Of a stretch of DNA of 64,000 nucleotides, positions 36,368-62,159 are shown piece after piece (position 1 is the first letter of the stretch; every line of letters begins with the position of its first letter). A program made the translations under genes and the position numbers. The stretch lies in assembly GCA_004352715.1 (NCBI GenBank), contig SCFE01000075.1:1756860-1820859 (forward strand), in the 5' to 3' direction. The notes beneath the pieces were generated by a model. The model searched no databases, had not been told where the DNA came from, and was given only the letters and a program-made list of their open reading frames with translations. Source of the DNA: Hofstenia miamia (Eukaryota > Xenacoelomorpha > Acoela).

Positions 36368-36756
36368 GGTCCCAAATTTCTAAGGTATTTAGCGCGAATG
36401 GCACTTTTTCCCCAAAAGACCTATTTTTGGCCATTGCTCCTCCGGCAGTATTCACTCCAACTTAAATATATTAACCATGCATGTGTGTGTGTGTAACGGA
36501 CTAGGAAAAGGAGTCGCCCAGCCAAAAATGACTTTTTGGTGCCCATCAGCTTCTTCATCCGTATCGTTTCCAGAATCCACTGAGTCCCCGTCATTTTTCT
36601 ATCTGAAAAATACTCCATTTTACAAATAAGTAGCTCATTTTCTAGCTTTACACTGCCTGCTAGTCCTGCTCTATCCATTTTTAGGCTTAAATCACACTCA
36701 TGGCACCGTTGCGGAATTGTAGTGATAGCCACGTGGCAAATGAAGTTATTAATTAT
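36366..36756. other. unclassified stretch, minus-strand ORF without family
   Basis: A 115-codon minus-strand frame (36768-36421) has protein-like pieces (CHECDLSLKMDRAGLAGSV, KMTGTQWILETIRMKKLMG) but no recognised family. It runs into the foldback arm, which argues for a repeat rather than a gene. Confidence 0.25.
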
Positions 36757-36962
36757 ATTGTCATACATTTATACCAATCAATAGTGTTGGCTTAGGTTTA
36801 CGAAACGTCAAGTTGTGACTTGGGCTAGGGCTTAGATATTTAAAATATTGAAAAAATTAGGTTTAGGTTCCAGAGTAAACCTAAGCCCTAAACCAAGTCA
36901 CAACTTGACGTTTCGTAAACCTAAGCCATACTATTGATTGGTATAAATGTATGACGTAATAT
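36757..36962. mobile_element. foldback element with about 77-bp, near-perfect arms
   Basis: The left arm ATACCAATCAATAGTG..GGCTTAGGTTTACGAAACG..AAGTTGTGACTTGG (36757-36835) is repeated inverted at 36880-36962. The loop is about 45 bp. A related single arm is at 7940-7972. Confidence 0.9.
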
Positions 36963-37362
36963 AATAATTTCATATCTATTACAGTCTTAACACATTAATA
37001 TTTTTCGCGTAGTTTTATTATATTTACTTTATGTTTGCAATTAGAAATATATAAATTTTTATTAAAATTATTAAATATACTTACCAAAGTATAACAAGCA
37101 CTCTTTTTTAGTTACAGAAAGTTTTATCTGAGAGCTGAATTACATTTATATCGGTAAACTAAAAAAAGGACTATACTGACTCAAATATTAATTTTTTTAG
37201 GATTTACGATTGTTCCTCGTAAACAACTGGTCTAGAAAAGTTTATTGGATGAGTCATTAAATTTTTTTCTGAAAAAGTCCACTAAAATAAAATTGATGCT
37301 CAAAATAGTGGCTAATTAATATCGATTTGGTATTGTATCATTATCTTTGGTTTTTTAAACAT
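36963..37362. other. non-coding stretch, nothing recognised
   Basis: AT-rich, no features supported. Confidence 0.5.
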
Positions 37363-37750
37363 CAATACTTTGAAATAATATATTTATGAAGCATTCTTAA
37401 ACCCGCTCATTTCTGTAAAGTAAGTTATTTTTAAACATTTTGTGTCAATGTTTGGCATCGCGGGTGTCTAGTAGTTTAAAATGCATTTGAATGTGGTTAA
37501 TTAAGACGTTAAATTCATCGTGAAACCAACATATTTCTACAACTAAGCAGGAAGGAATGAATTAAAATGCTCGATGCAAGCTGTTACAAGGAGGGTTTTG
37601 TTTCATTTGCCCCTTTGAAGTAGAACATTATTTTATTTCATAGTTTGTCAACGAGAAGACAATTATCTTGCCGGGAATAGATGTTACACAGAGTGCATTT
37701 AACTTAAGTATTTTGCTCTATGGCAAAAGCCCATCGTGTAACTTATTGTT
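37363..37750 (-). repeat. dispersed repeat R1, partial inverted copy
   Basis: The reverse complement matches 1040-1400: shared blocks include TTGACACAAAATGTTTAAAA, the reverse complement of TTCTGTAAAGTAAG, and the GTGTAAC motifs. It lacks the portion that the Penelope element interrupts at 32.8 kb. Confidence 0.8.
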
Positions 37751-38336
37751 CAGACCTACAACTTTTTCACAATTTTTTGGATTTTATTGCGGTTGTCAGC
37801 AAAAGTGGTAAATGTAAATGCAAGAAAACTTCAATTTGACTGACAACAAAATTTCAAATGCGAACGCGAAAAAATTTTGCATTTGTCGAAACAAATTCTA
37901 AGTGTTGACATAAAGAATAAGCAGCTTATGCCGTAAATTTATTACTTTCGGTGCAAATACAGGTATTCCTTTTAGTTAAACGATAATGTGCACGATCAAT
38001 TTTGCACATTATTGAATAATTATGTATTTACTTGTTGAAAAGCAGCCGGTTTTCAATTCATAAAGAAACACAATTTCAATAGAACTCGTTGAAGAAAAAC
38101 CTTGTTTTTAGAATGCAAGTATTGACAGCTACAACATTTATAACATACACAGAAATGATTGCTTTTGATAATATAAAAGATACATTAAATCTGTCTTTTT
38201 AGTAAATAAACGAAATCATTTTACAGGGCCTAATTTAGAGTTAGAATATATTGGCTTTAAAAGGTTTAATTGAATTTAAATATAAAGTTGTGAACAAAAA
38301 ATAGTTCTGAACACTACTTTACATTTGCTTTAAGTA
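37751..38336. other. non-coding stretch, nothing recognised
   Basis: AT-rich, no features supported. Confidence 0.5.
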
Positions 38337-38725
38337 CAATTGGATCCGGATAATGTGAACTCGGTTAATTTGAACTTCCGCTTAGTTCGAACAACACTTC
38401 GGTTAATGCGAACTCACGTTTAGTAACAAAATTTTTTATTTTATCCTGAAACTAAAATCGTATTCTAATTCTTTCATAAGCAATAGAGGATTAAAATTTT
38501 CTATTATATAAAATAGTTTAATGAGCTAGTATGCACTGTTTCTTCCTGATATTTGCTATAATTCCCTCACAGAACATGCACATTGCGGTACACAAGGCTT
38601 TAGATAAATTAAATTCCCGAAATCACAGACTCATATAACAAACATTTTATACACAAAGGTTATATATGCATAAATTATTCGAACAAGATTTGTCCGTCTC
38701 AAACAGAATTATCCGGATCCGACTG
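38337..38725. mobile_element. Tigger/pogo-type MITE, 389 bp, TA target duplication
   Basis: The left end CAATTGGATCCGGATAATG at 38337 and the inverted right end CAGTCGGATCCGGATAATTC ending at 38725 are flanked by TA on both sides (38335-38336 and 38726-38727). Internal GTTCGAAC-like words near both ends fit pogo/Tigger subterminal sequence. No transposase inside, so it depends on another element for movement. Confidence 0.88.
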
Positions 38726-41461
38726 TATTATTCCTATTTTGAGGTAATTCAATGAAAAAGTTAGTCACAACTGTAAATAATAAATTATTAAGGTTGTTCT
38801 ACTATACTTATAAATTTATGTAGCATTGTATGACAAAAAATCTAATCATTGTAGTGTTTTTAACTGAAACTGAAATTAAGTGTATTGGAAAAGAATTGAT
38901 CGAAACTGAAATTGAAACTGAATTCAGTAATTAATGGAAAACTGAACTAAAACTGAGATAAATTTAATATGTAATTTCCAGATATTAACTTAGTTTCGTG
39001 TATTCTTGTGGCAAACAAAATGTAAATGTGTAGGGTTATCTCGTAAAAACTGCTCAGATATTTCATCTAACAACTTTTAGGACATGCTGATTTTTAAACG
39101 TTTCCGCAATTAATTAAAATCCTTCAATCTTCTGTTTAGCACACTAAAGCAAGAGTGTATGTAAATTTTGTTGAAATGTTATAATTTTGAATATTTTTCT
39201 TGTTTGAGCTATAAATTTTTATATTTAATAACTTTAATGTCCCAACCTTCAACATTAGAAATAGAGAATTGATGTATATACGAATGAAGTAAAGTAGAGC
39301 TATGTGGGCAGGGGATTTCCGTACTCGCCCCTAAAAGCTTCACTTGTACCCGTATCTCTATGGTTGCACTTGTGGTCACCCGAATACCGGTGCATTAATA
39401 ACTTTAAGCAAATTAATTGTATTTGCCACGAATGATCAGTGTTTCTGACGTTGTTACCTAACAGCCAACTTCGCTTGGGTTTGATGGTTGTGATGATATC
39501 TGTAGCAGTTTTATAATATAGTCATGCTTAGTGTTTAAATACGTTTCCGACGATCTATAGACATTTAAACACAAATTAATAATAAAGTTTTCATAAGAAG
39601 TGTTGAATTTTGTATCATAGTCTCTTTGCAATTTACCCGAATGGCGTCAAACACCGTGAAACTCACGGGGCTAGAGGTTTGAAAATTAATTTTTATGTGA
39701 ATTTTGAAATAAGCAGAAGTGAATTACTATAATACACGTCATCATTAATCATAAACGGCTTAGGAATTTTGCAATTTTTATTGAAATTATTTATTTTATT
39801 GAATTTTATTAAAATTCAGTTCTGTTATCAGCACCTGCAGGTGCCATAAACTCTGTCTTTGTGCAGGACACTCCAGGGTTGGGCTTGAACAGTATATCTA
39901 TGCAACAAGAAGTATTAGAAGCGAGCTGATAACCCCATGGGATTTAAAAATCATGATTATTTGAACACTACTTATCGGAATTTTCATCAAAAAATAGTTA
40001 TCGAGTACATCTGGTACTTCAATGTAATTTTATCTAAATTTTCAACATTCCAGGGGAGCACACATTCACCAACAATTTGCAAATATCCTAGTAGCCTTGG
40101 AGAACAGAGTTCGAACATATGGAAAAAATGGTTTGTCCTTTTAAGAAAACAGATTGTTTAGCAATAATCACTAATAGAAACGCTCTTGAAAATGTTTTGG
40201 CTTTGCTTAGACACGTCAATTTTTCCAGTTACTAACGTTTATTTTTAATCCAGCTAATTTTATATAATTAACATGCTTTCTTAACTATATTTTATTGTTC
40301 GAGCTACTACTAAGAAGTCTAAAAGTTAATTTAAAATGTCTAAAATGTATCCTCAAAAATCCAAAACAAGAACAGGTTTTTTTATATATCAGGTTTTATG
40401 AAAAAAGATTTCTTACAAAAAGTGCTTTGTAGCATACTTATTTATTGTAGGCATTGATAGAAAAATTCCATTGTCGTGGAGGACATTGATAACAATAATT
40501 GAACGGAAACTGAATCGAAAATTACTCGACATCCAATGTAAATCTGTGACTGAAATGATCCGCATTATAATTCAGTTGACCACATTAACTCAGGCAATTA
40601 TTTCCAAAAATTTCTCTCCCAAAATTGATAACGTGATTCTTTTCTTTTACATGATTTTGCTCTACCTTCAAATGAATAAATTTTTAATATAATTTACATT
40701 TAAAACTAAAATAGTTATACGTACTAATCATTCCGTTAAGATATAAAATTATTTGCTTACAATTACTTATTTCTTCACGTACACCATAGATTATAATACT
40801 ATATGAATTGATGTAATTGGGAAGATAGGCCAGCTATATCTGACGTTAAAACATAGATTATACTATTTGAAATTTTTTTTGCTGCCTTATTTTATCATTA
40901 TGTTACGTTGACATCATTTAATCCTTTATTTTAATGTGCCATAATTTCTTCATACTTTATTGTACATCAAATTGCGGTATACTTTTACGTTTTGCAACTA
41001 TTCTAGTTATAACATAAAGTCTGTAACGAATAGTTTTGTTAAGATTGATTCTGTTGTACTGGATGTCACTTTATTTTTAATTCCATTTAGTGTGCCAACT
41101 TCGTCTTTAGAATAAACAGTGGTATAATCGAGTAAAGTGATTAGATTTATTCAACTACACAAGTGTATTTAATCAATGTGGCAAGAGGTAAGCTTTCGTG
41201 CACATTCAAAGTACAAAATGAAAACAATCAATATGACTATTAAATCAATAGTCATGATTGTGGAAGGATTTACGTAACAATTTTTAGGAGCATTGCGATG
41301 CTACGCTCTACTGAAACTTTCTATTTTGTCTGTTTCTTGTCCTCAATTACAATAATTATCTGAAAGGAATTAGTAAATTGTTGTACTTGGAACAATGTGA
41401 AATAGTTGAAAGAGGATTTTTAACATTTATTATTTAATGAATTGCGTTAAGACTGTTCGAA
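38726..41461. other. long non-coding stretch upstream of the GPR107-like gene
   Basis: No gene, TE boundary or RNA gene recognised. A 14-bp palindrome (GCACCTGCAGGTGC) sits at about 39831. ORFs at 39937-40161 and 40471-40692 are short and unrecognised. Any promoter of the GPR107-like gene would lie near the right end, but no motif stands out. Confidence 0.4.
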
Positions 41462-57206
<15,745 letters not shown>

Positions 57207-59590
57207 ATGCGTAACACACAGTATATTCGTATAAATGTATCTTAATTTAGATTGATTGCTTTGTAAAGTAATTTTATTGTAGCTTTTACAACATTGTTTT
57301 GTGAAATGATATATTTCTCTAGTGTGATTTTAAATTGATTTTCGAATGGGGATTTATTGATTTAATTGATGTTTTGAATGATTTTTCAAATGCAATTTAG
57401 TATTATATCAAAGTGTTGGGAAGATCCCTGTTATCAGTTTCTATGAAAACAAAAATGTTGATGGAATCCTCATGTTAGCACGTATTTAAGAACACTACTT
57501 TGCTTGTATTTGTTTAAATTTAATGTTTAAAGTAGAAATAGAATGCTTTAATTTATTAGCTTCGTTAATTTTGTAGTGGTGATTAGGAGATTATTTTTCC
57601 AACAACACTTTTTCGATTATGTACATGTTTGAATGTGCGTTTGCCCTAGATTTTCGACATGTTCATTTTTGAAATCTAAGATATATTCAAAATCAAGTTG
57701 TAAATAACTATTTAGGAAAAGCTCCTGAAAATATTTATTATATGAAATGCTCTCAAACGAAACATGGTATATCATGCAAATTATGAATTACTGTCTAAAA
57801 ATTCTTGTTCACAGACGGCCTTCTAGAAATTATGATCATTACAGAAAATTAATCCTAATATAACAACGCTTTTACATCTTATTCCAAATCAACACCACTG
57901 AATTTTTATTAATAATTTAAAAGAAAAACAAGTGTAATTCATGTATACCAAACAGAAAATTTCATGTGACGTGTAGCTAATACTACTTACTACATGATAA
58001 GTGAATGCTTAAAGCAATCTATTTACTAAAAAGCCTTAAATTGGTGAACATAGCGCCTATTTACAAAAAGGTGATATGAAAATTGGTAAATTAGTATATA
58101 ACTAATCTTATAAACACATTAGTACAGTTTTTATTTGGTTTTCGCAACTAATGATGCTTTGCTATGAGCTCCTGTAAATGTGTGAAAACGATAACGAATA
58201 GACAACTACTTTTCAATGCAAACTGATGTACTACACATAACATTAATTAAGAAAGTTGCTTTTGGATATATACTTTAATGATTTACAAAATTACTTATTC
58301 AAGTAAATCTGTTGTAAATATTGGTGAAATATTGAAAACAATTATCTCATTTACTCACTAATTTACCTCCCTCAAACCGCCCGTAGATCCTACAATAGGC
58401 ATTTTGTGCAGTAAAAGCAAAACCTAAATTGTCGTATGTAGGATACTCAAATAGAACAAGTAAAAAACTTCATTCTAAATCATATATATATATATATATT
58501 GCTCATTGTACTATGAAAATGGCAATTTAGGCGTACAGAGAGCAAGGTGAGAAAAAACCCATACTGCGCAGAGCGAGGCATAAATCCACAAAAACTATAA
58601 AACCTTTTAAAATTTTATTGCCAAAGATATGAACGTTATTCAAAGGCATATAGAAAAATCAAATTTAAATTTTTTTCAAAAAATATAAAAGTCAATATTT
58701 ATTTCTCGCTCCCTGTACACTTTAGTAACAATCATAGAGCGTTTATTATAATAAACTCCAAAAATCAAATTTTTATACCAATAACCGTTATAATAATTTA
58801 TATATATCAAAATAACCCAAAAAATTGAGCTGTATAATTCGGATTTTGCTTTCAGTTGCTATTTGTAACAGGATTTTGAAGATTTATATTTTACTAGAGA
58901 TCCAAATCAAATACTTTAGTGAATAAATATCATAGTATGCAATGTATGTGCTAAATAAACACAAAGAATTCTAAGCTGTCTATTCCGGACAATGTAAAGC
59001 ACCAATGTTTATATTGTCTAATATTTGTACTAAGAAGTATGCCCTTGTATAATTATTCAACATCTCTACCTTCCAGTAAGTGTGCAGATTGTTTAATTGA
59101 ATGCTGATTGGAATTTGTCACTGTAATTAAAATCAACAAGTAGGATTAATAGCAAAAAATTGGTTTTTTATTAATTGACGTCAAAAGTCAGTTGCAGGAA
59201 GATTGTGAGGTGTTTATTTTTGATTTCTATAGAACATCTAGAACAGAGGACAAGACGTACAAAAAGATTTAATACTGAATGATTTTTTATATGTTTGATA
59301 AACATTTAATGCATGTAATTGTTTGAATTGTTTAAAATATTTTATCCTGATTATACAAAGGTTCAAATTAAGGATTAGTTAGATAATTGCATAAGCCTAA
59401 ATCCTGTTGAAAGATTTTTATTATAGAAATCAAATGAATAAATTAATAAACAAGATTTATTATTTCTCCAACTTTTAAAAGGATTTGAAATCCGGATAAG
59501 GGAGATTGCTTGTAAATACAATAAAGCCCGTATAATAGAACACTATAAATATTACATACAATTATCAAGAGAATTCAATAAAGATTGATT
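57207..59590. other. 3' flank of the GPR107-like gene and intergenic DNA
   Basis: The 3' UTR should start here. No clear AATAAA lies close to the stop; the first obvious ones are near 58922 and 58953. A short plus-strand stretch near 58120-58290 (VFIWF/FLFGFR then DIYFNDLQNYLF in broken frames) may be a decayed RT fragment. A TA tract lies at 58482-58499. Confidence 0.4.
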
Positions 59591-59599
59591 ATATTTCAA

Positions 59600-59845
59600 C
59601 ATTTGTGAAACAGTGAAGCATGCATAAGTTGCTCATAAAAGAAACTAAGACAGAATTTTATATTTTACAACTCACTAAGAATAACTACCATGTTTAAGCA
59701 TTAACTCTTAATCTTAATAATGTTAAGGTTCCAACAATTTCAAGTAGTTAAGAGTACCTTTACCTGCATTAAACGTATAAAAAAAGATTTAAAAGAATCA
59801 TTCATTAATATCGCTATCCGAAACTAGTAAGCTATTGCCTAAAAA
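59600..59845 (+). pseudogene. CR1-like non-LTR RT fragment
   Basis: The plus strand reads ETKTEFYILQLTKNNYHV, homologous to EAKTEFCNLQLNKSNYDV at about 14825-14880, and then KESFINIAIRN near 59790-59820, homologous to KKSFINVVIRTWNSLPKEM. Several stops. Its far end meets the tail of a minus-strand copy of the same family. Confidence 0.7.
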
Positions 59846-60582
59846 GATAAGATAGGATAAGATAAAATATTCAGAAAATATTTTCAATTACAAGACTGGT
59901 TATTATCTCTGAATAGCATCAAGAACTATAACAAATAACTATAATTTTTACAAAAAATAGCAGGACTAGAAAATAATCTGTTCTACTTAGGCTATGGAAA
60001 TTAGTTGCGCATTATTGTATAATCTTTATTATAAAATTTGAATCCTAACCATGATTTACCCAAAATAAATTTCCTTCAACATAAATGCTTTCAATTTTCT
60101 TTTAAACTTAATTGCACTCTTAATCACTTTAATTTCCTTAGGTAATCGATTCCAATTGCGAATTCCAACATTAATAAAAGATTGTTGTTTTTTGCGAAAT
60201 TTAATGCTAGGATAATTAATAGTTCTTATATTGTGCTTATGACAAAAGCTTGGAAATATTGAATTATAAGAAGGTAATTAATATATTATTTTAAAAAAAT
60301 TTAATCAAAATATTAATTACATAAAGTGATTTGGAAAAAACATGGATCACAAAATGTAATTGCTTGTTTTAGGGGAGTTCTTCTGACAAACATTCAATGC
60401 CCATTTTTATTGTATTGTAAGATTTTTTACTAATGATTCATTAAAATTTGACAAAAGTGTATTTGCATAATTAAGATGGCTCATGACTAAAGCATTAAAT
60501 AATTGCATCACATTGGCAGAGGGTAAATGAATGTAGACTTATTCTTAGCCTTCTTAGCAATGTATAGGTTTGTAAATAGTAT
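59846..60582 (-). pseudogene. CR1-like non-LTR element, 3' end (minus)
   Basis: The minus-strand RT thumb reads LMSHLNYANTLLSNFNESLV and KNLTIQ, then RNWNRLPKEIKVIKSAIKFK and RKLKAFML, ending with GATGCTATTCAG and a (CTTAT)n-type tail at 59846-59870. It is the same segment as 11003-11600. Stops and indels are present. Confidence 0.75.
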
Positions 60583-60696
60583 GATTTTGTTTTATTTTTA
60601 TTTTTAATGACGCTATTTTGAGAAGCCATCAGTTTGTATTAATTGCTTTACCTTCTCTTAATAAAGATTGTCTTATCTTATCTTATCTTATATTCA
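60583..60696 (+). mobile_element. nested 3' end of a related element, (TTATC)n tail
   Basis: TTTAATGACGCTATTTTGAG..AATAAAGATTG followed by TCTTATCTTATCTTATCTTA: a plus-strand 3' terminus inserted into the minus-strand element. It is cut by the N gap. Confidence 0.8.
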
Positions 60697-60698
60697 TT

Positions 60699-61698
60699 NN
60701 NNNNNNNNNNNNNNNNNNNNNNNNNNNNNNNNNNNNNNNNNNNNNNNNNNNNNNNNNNNNNNNNNNNNNNNNNNNNNNNNNNNNNNNNNNNNNNNNNNNN
60801 NNNNNNNNNNNNNNNNNNNNNNNNNNNNNNNNNNNNNNNNNNNNNNNNNNNNNNNNNNNNNNNNNNNNNNNNNNNNNNNNNNNNNNNNNNNNNNNNNNNN
60901 NNNNNNNNNNNNNNNNNNNNNNNNNNNNNNNNNNNNNNNNNNNNNNNNNNNNNNNNNNNNNNNNNNNNNNNNNNNNNNNNNNNNNNNNNNNNNNNNNNNN
61001 NNNNNNNNNNNNNNNNNNNNNNNNNNNNNNNNNNNNNNNNNNNNNNNNNNNNNNNNNNNNNNNNNNNNNNNNNNNNNNNNNNNNNNNNNNNNNNNNNNNN
61101 NNNNNNNNNNNNNNNNNNNNNNNNNNNNNNNNNNNNNNNNNNNNNNNNNNNNNNNNNNNNNNNNNNNNNNNNNNNNNNNNNNNNNNNNNNNNNNNNNNNN
61201 NNNNNNNNNNNNNNNNNNNNNNNNNNNNNNNNNNNNNNNNNNNNNNNNNNNNNNNNNNNNNNNNNNNNNNNNNNNNNNNNNNNNNNNNNNNNNNNNNNNN
61301 NNNNNNNNNNNNNNNNNNNNNNNNNNNNNNNNNNNNNNNNNNNNNNNNNNNNNNNNNNNNNNNNNNNNNNNNNNNNNNNNNNNNNNNNNNNNNNNNNNNN
61401 NNNNNNNNNNNNNNNNNNNNNNNNNNNNNNNNNNNNNNNNNNNNNNNNNNNNNNNNNNNNNNNNNNNNNNNNNNNNNNNNNNNNNNNNNNNNNNNNNNNN
61501 NNNNNNNNNNNNNNNNNNNNNNNNNNNNNNNNNNNNNNNNNNNNNNNNNNNNNNNNNNNNNNNNNNNNNNNNNNNNNNNNNNNNNNNNNNNNNNNNNNNN
61601 NNNNNNNNNNNNNNNNNNNNNNNNNNNNNNNNNNNNNNNNNNNNNNNNNNNNNNNNNNNNNNNNNNNNNNNNNNNNNNNNNNNNNNNNNNNNNNNNNN
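60699..61698. other. assembly gap (1000 N)
   Basis: Exactly 1000 N. The sequences on its two sides are near-identical duplicates. Confidence 0.99.
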
Positions 61699-62158
61699 TT
61701 CTTATATTGTGCTTATGACAAAAGCTTGGAAATATTGAATTATAAGAAGGTAATATTAATATATTATTTTAAAAAAATTTAATCAAAATATTAATTACAT
61801 AAAGTGATTTGGAAAAAACATGGATCACAAAATGTAATTGCTTGTTTTAGGGGAGTTCTTCTGACAAACATTCAATGCCCATTTTTATTGTATTGTAAGA
61901 TTTTTTACTAATGATTCATTAAAATTTGACAAAAGTGTATTTGCATAATTAAGATGGCTCATGACTAAAGCATTAAATAATTGCATCACATTGGCAGAGG
62001 GTAAATGAATGTAGACTTATTCTTAGCCTTCTTAGCAATGTATAGGTTTGTAAATAGTATGATTTTGTTTTATTTTTATTTTTAATGACGCTATTTTGAG
62101 AAGCCATCAGTTTGTATTAATTGCTTTACCTTCTCTTAATAAAGATTGTCTTATCTTA
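61699..62158. repeat. near-identical duplicate of 60220-60680 across the gap
   Basis: It repeats the minus-strand RT end and the nested plus-strand tail of the left flank, with one obvious 2-base indel near 61751. It ends in an A run at 62158-62170. Confidence 0.9.
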
Positions 62159-62159
62159 A

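Noticed and set aside
40471-40692. 73-codon plus-strand ORF upstream of the GPR107-like gene as an extra exon
   Set aside because: No family resemblance and no convincing splice path to exon 1.
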